NCBI RefSeq assembly: GCF_000013085.1
Contig: NC_007643.1
Coordinates: 2,589,001 to 2,653,000, forward strand
Reading direction: 5' to 3'
Source of the DNA: Rhodospirillum rubrum ATCC 11170
GTDB taxonomy: Bacteria > Pseudomonadota > Alphaproteobacteria > Rhodospirillales > Rhodospirillaceae
Length of the DNA: 64,000 nt
Both the position numbers and the translations under genes were made by a program. Shown here in pieces: positions 61,188-64,000 of the stretch; position 1 is the first letter of the stretch; each line of letters starts with the position of its first letter. The notes under the pieces were generated by a model, which was not told the DNA's origin, did no database searches, and saw only the letters and a program-made list of their open reading frames with translations.

Positions 61188-63353
61188 ATGTGCGCCGAAA
61201 TCCCCGCCATGGGCCCCGATCTGGCCATCGCCCGCGCCGCCGCCGCCCGCTGGCGCAAACGGGCTGCGGAACGCGAGCAGACCCGCAAAACCCTGGACCA
61301 CCAGCCGGCGGGGCACTTCACCCCCGTCGATTCGGTCGATCGTCTGGCCAAGCGCGCCGGCCGCCTGCAGCAATGGGCCGCGGCCATCCGCGCCCTGCCC
61401 CCGGCGGCGATCCTCGGCCTTCCCGCCGCCCCGCCCCCGACCGGCGGCGCCGCTGATACCCGGGAGATCGACATGGTGGCCCCGGCCCTGTCCCTGCGCG
61501 CCCTGGCCGCCGAACGGATCATTGGCGAGACCAGTGATCTGCTGTCGGTCGAATTCCTGGAAATCGGCGTGGCGGCGGCGCGGGCCGTTGGCCTGATCAC
61601 CACCCGGGGCGCCCCCAATGGCACGGGCTTCCTGGTCGCCCCCGATGTGGTGCTGACCAACAACCACGTTCTTCCCGACGTTCGCACCGCGCGCGCCAGC
61701 GCCCTGGAGATGGATTTCGAGACCAATCGCCACGGTCCGCGCAAGGAGGTGCAAAGCTTCGAGCTTGATCCCGATGGCTTTTTCCTGACCGATGCCCCCC
61801 TGGATTTCACGCTGGTACGCGTGCGCCCCACCTCGGATGGCGGTCAGGCGCTGTCGGACTATGGCTTCCTGCCGCTGATCGCCGCCGAGGGCAAGATCGC
61901 CGTGGGCGAGCCGCTCAATATCATTCAGCACCCGGGCGGCCGGGTCAAACAGGCGGCCCTGCGCAACAACCGGCTGCTTGATCTGCCGCCGTCGAACGAG
62001 GCCGACGCCCTCAACCCCGATGCGGTTTTCCACTACGAGACCGATACGGAAAAAGGCTCCTCGGGCTCGCCGGTTTTCAACGACCAGTGGGAGGTGGTGG
62101 CCCTCCACCACACCGGCGTTCCCAAGACCGACGCCAGCGGCGCCATGATCGACGCCGATGGCCGCGTCGTTCCCGACAGCCAGCCCGAGCGCATCGTCTG
62201 GATCGGCAACGAGGGGATCCGCATCTCGCGTTTGTATCAGTATGTCTTTACCTTCACCTTCGCCGACCCGGCGATGGCCTCGGTCCGCGATGCCCTGATC
62301 GCCCTGTGGACCGACGCCGGACGACCGGGCTGGGCGCGGACGGCGGCCGAGGCGGAGACCATCGTCCACCCCCCCGCCGCCCTTGCCGATCCGCCGCCGG
62401 CCGCCCCGGCGATTATTCCCCTGGCTGAAGAACGCGGCGCGGCGATCGCCCCTGATCCCGCCGATCCGGCCTATGCCCGCCGCCCGGGCTTTCGCAGCGA
62501 TTTCCTGGGCTTGCCCACCCCTTTGCCGCGCTTGGTCGATGACAGCCGGGGACCGCTCGCCACCTTTGGCGAGGGCGTAAGCGAGTTGCGCTACCATCAT
62601 TACAGCGTGCTGATGAACGCCCGGCGGCGTTTGGCCTATGTGGCGGCGGTCAATATCGACCACCGCGCCCCCTTCGACGTGCAGCGCGGCACCGACCGCT
62701 GGTTCTTCGATCCCCGCCTGCCCAAGCGCCTGCAAGCCGGGGGCGATTATTACGCCGCCAATCCCCTTGATCGTGGCCATCTGGTGCGCCGCGACGATGC
62801 CGCCTGGGGCTATACCCAGGCCGAGGCCCAATTGGCCAATGACGACACCTTCCATTGGACCAATTGCTCGCCCCAGCACGAGGTGTTCAACCAATCGGCC
62901 AAGGCGTCAGGCAAGGGCTTGTTGCTGTGGGGCAATCTGGAAAACGCCGTGGTCGATCTGGCCAAGGCCACCAACGGCCGGCTGTGCGTTTATAACGGCC
63001 CGTTGTTTACCGAGGACGACCGCCCCTATCGCCAGGATTTCTTCGTGCCCGGCGCCTTCTGGAAGCTGATCGCCCTGATCGATGGCCAGAGCCGCCCGCG
63101 CGCCCTGGCCTTCCGCCTCAGTCAGGCCGCCCAGATCGCCGACCTACCCGCCGAGGCCTTCGCCCCCGCGGAACTCGCCGCCTTCACCCCAGTCCAGATC
63201 CCCGTCGCCACCCTCGGCGCCCTGACCGGCCTCGACTTCGGCGCCCTCGCCCAATGGGATCCCTTGGCGGCGGGCAGCGACGGAGTTTCCAAGGAAACCC
63301 TGTCGCCCCCCCGCTCCATCATCCTAACCCGCGAGGCCGATATCGTTTTTTGA
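61188..63353 (+). CDS. Trypsin-like serine protease fused to DRGH (NUC1-type) non-specific nuclease
   Basis: A 721-residue two-enzyme protein without a recognisable signal peptide. Residues 1-110 are helical and of unknown role. About 130-340 is a trypsin-like protease with triad His160 (LTNNHVL), Asp206 (APLDFTLVRV) and Ser294 (KGSSGSPVF). A Pro/Ala-rich linker (about 395-430) leads to a DNA/RNA non-specific endonuclease domain (about 460-690) with the catalytic DRGH at 528-531 and the metal Asn region WTNCSPQHEVFNQ. Both active sites look intact. Probably cytoplasmic; function unknown, self-directed nuclease activity possible. Confidence 0.85.
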   Translation: MCAEIPAMGPDLAIARAAAARWRKRAAEREQTRKTLDHQPAGHFTPVDSVDRLAKRAGRLQQWAAAIRALPPAAILGLPAAPPPTGGAADTREIDMVAPALSLRALAAERIIGETSDLLSVEFLEIGVAAARAVGLITTRGAPNGTGFLVAPDVVLTNNHVLPDVRTARASALEMDFETNRHGPRKEVQSFELDPDGFFLTDAPLDFTLVRVRPTSDGGQALSDYGFLPLIAAEGKIAVGEPLNIIQHPGGRVKQAALRNNRLLDLPPSNEADALNPDAVFHYETDTEKGSSGSPVFNDQWEVVALHHTGVPKTDASGAMIDADGRVVPDSQPERIVWIGNEGIRISRLYQYVFTFTFADPAMASVRDALIALWTDAGRPGWARTAAEAETIVHPPAALADPPPAAPAIIPLAEERGAAIAPDPADPAYARRPGFRSDFLGLPTPLPRLVDDSRGPLATFGEGVSELRYHHYSVLMNARRRLAYVAAVNIDHRAPFDVQRGTDRWFFDPRLPKRLQAGGDYYAANPLDRGHLVRRDDAAWGYTQAEAQLANDDTFHWTNCSPQHEVFNQSAKASGKGLLLWGNLENAVVDLAKATNGRLCVYNGPLFTEDDRPYRQDFFVPGAFWKLIALIDGQSRPRALAFRLSQAAQIADLPAEAFAPAELAAFTPVQIPVATLGALTGLDFGALAQWDPLAAGSDGVSKETLSPPRSIILTREADIVF

Positions 63354-63378
63354 AAGAGCGATCACCACAGCCGCCCCC

Positions 63379-63774
63379 TCACCCGCCCTCGGGGCCGGGG
63401 GGGAGGAGGACGGGTTTGCCGTCGGGGGGGTTGATCAGGGTGCGGCCGCCGGGCAAGGGGCGTTGGAACCAGCCGCGCCGCGCCGCCTCCGCCGCCAAAG
63501 CCGCCGGGCGCGGGGCCAGGAAGCCCAAGGGGTGGTCGGCCGGGCCGAGGCCGGCGGCCCAATGGCGCAAATCCTCGGCCAGTCCGCGATCATCCAGGGC
63601 CTCGACGCCGCGACGTTCCCAGAGCCGGGCCAGATCCAGGCGTTGGGGGCCATCCAGGCGGCCGAGCACGCCCAGGCGCTCCAGATCGCCACGCATTTCC
63701 TCCCAGGTTCCGGCGGCGGCCATCACCCGCAGAGCGGTTTGCCAGTCGTCTTTGCCGTGAGCGTCCACCGTCAT
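63379..63774 (-). CDS. Unknown protein (131 aa)
   Basis: A 131-residue protein I do not recognise. The N-terminal half is helical and acidic (KDDWQTALRVMAAAGTWEEM, LGRLDGPQRLDLARLWERRG); the C-terminal end is Pro/Gly-rich. Its ATG overlaps the stop of the next gene (ATGA), so the two are co-translated. It is convergent with the protease-nuclease gene, whose stop lies 25 bp away. Confidence 0.55.
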   Translation of the reverse strand: MTVDAHGKDDWQTALRVMAAAGTWEEMRGDLERLGVLGRLDGPQRLDLARLWERRGVEALDDRGLAEDLRHWAAGLGPADHPLGFLAPRPAALAAEAARRGWFQRPLPGGRTLINPPDGKPVLLPPGPEGG

Positions 63775-64000
63775 GCCGCCTCGCGGCTTCCCGAGGGCGA
63801 GGACGCGGTGGAGCGCAGGCGCTCCAGGGCGTTGGCCATGCGCATCGCCTTGCGGGTATCGACCATGCGCGCGGGCAGCGGCGGCACCGAAGGCACCCGC
63901 AAGGGGGCGCAGGGCGCCCGCCCGGCGACATGGATGACCGGCCGGCCCGGCGCGTCGTTGTCGAGGGCATAGACATTGCGGATATAAGCCCGCGCCAGTT
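63771..64000 (-). CDS. Unknown protein, C-terminal fragment (cut by window edge)
   Basis: The last 75 codons of a gene that begins outside the window. Visible residues include LARAYIRNVYALDNDAPGRP, then VIHVAGRAPCAPLRVPSVPP and a basic C-terminal helix (MVDTRKAMRMANALERLR). I do not recognise the family. It precedes the 131-residue gene with a 4-bp overlap. Confidence 0.55.
   Translation of the reverse strand, partial: LARAYIRNVYALDNDAPGRPVIHVAGRAPCAPLRVPSVPPLPARMVDTRKAMRMANALERLRSTASSPSGSREAA

Noticed and set aside
1-64000. CRISPR arrays, tRNA and rRNA genes
   Set aside because: No array of regularly spaced repeats, cloverleaf sequence or rRNA-like block was recognised by eye; a dedicated scan could still find a small RNA.

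Overview
This window is about 65% GC and dense with genes. It looks like a chromosomal segment of a purple non-sulfur alphaproteobacterium, most likely Rhodospirillum rubrum or a very close relative. The best species clue is the class II cytochrome c-prime at 28532-28975. Its predicted mature protein is 126 residues and, as far as I remember, it matches the R. rubrum cytochrome c-prime; this is from memory, not from a search. A bacteriophytochrome, nitrogen fixation genes, fixABCX, an Nik-type nickel importer and glycogen genes fit the same lifestyle.

Layout. 1-2.2 kb: start of a response regulator and two convergent glycosyltransferases (GT9, GT25). 2.5-8.6 kb: a LuxR-type response regulator, a MarR-like regulator, a bacteriophytochrome histidine kinase with a downstream CheY-like regulator, and a tandem universal stress protein. 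8.7-11.6 kb: a TRAP transporter (DctM, DctQ, DctP). 11.7-14.6 kb: enoyl-CoA hydratase family protein, DUF3253, GFA and alpha/beta-hydrolase proteins. 14.7-20.4 kb: glycogen metabolism (glgP and glgA on minus, glgC on plus). 20.6-22.1 kb: an overlapping pair of nuclease-like genes (candidate defense module). 22.4-28.3 kb: threonine aldolase family enzyme, a polar amino acid ABC importer, an unknown membrane protein and upp. 28.5-33.1 kb: cytochrome c-prime, a LysR regulator, three small stress-type membrane proteins and DUF1489. 33.1-35.6 kb: a P-type ATPase whose catalytic motifs are largely eroded.

36-42 kb is a nitrogen fixation operon on the minus strand: iscA-like, NifU C-terminal domain protein, nifV, nifW, then fixABCX. 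It is preceded by a readable sigma-54 element, an IHF-like site and a NifA activator site. 42.5-48.2 kb holds tspO and nikABCDE. 48.5-52.1 kb is an accessory patch: an IS66-type element, then an AT-rich STAS-like / histidine-kinase-like ATPase / HTH cluster whose last gene runs into the IS end, then about 650 bp without a credible gene. 52.1-57.1 kb is a second nif operon on the minus strand (nifE, nifN, nifX, DUF269, ferredoxin III, nifQ), again with sigma-54 and NifA sites. 57.3-58 kb is a HepT/MntA toxin-antitoxin pair. 58.2-61.1 kb is cysD-cysNC for sulfate activation. 61.2-63.4 kb encodes a trypsin-like protease fused to a DRGH-type non-specific nuclease. The right edge has two unknown overlapping genes, one cut by the window end.

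How it fits together: the two NifA-type operons supply FeMo-cofactor synthesis (homocitrate from NifV, the NifEN scaffold, NifX, NifQ for molybdenum), Fe-S delivery (IscA/NifU-like, ferredoxins) and electrons (FixABCX). NikABCDE would feed nickel enzymes. The best candidates for undescribed biology are the protease-nuclease fusion, the STAS-like/ATPase/HTH cluster, the two-gene nuclease module and the degenerate P-type ATPase. No tRNA, rRNA or CRISPR array was recognised.
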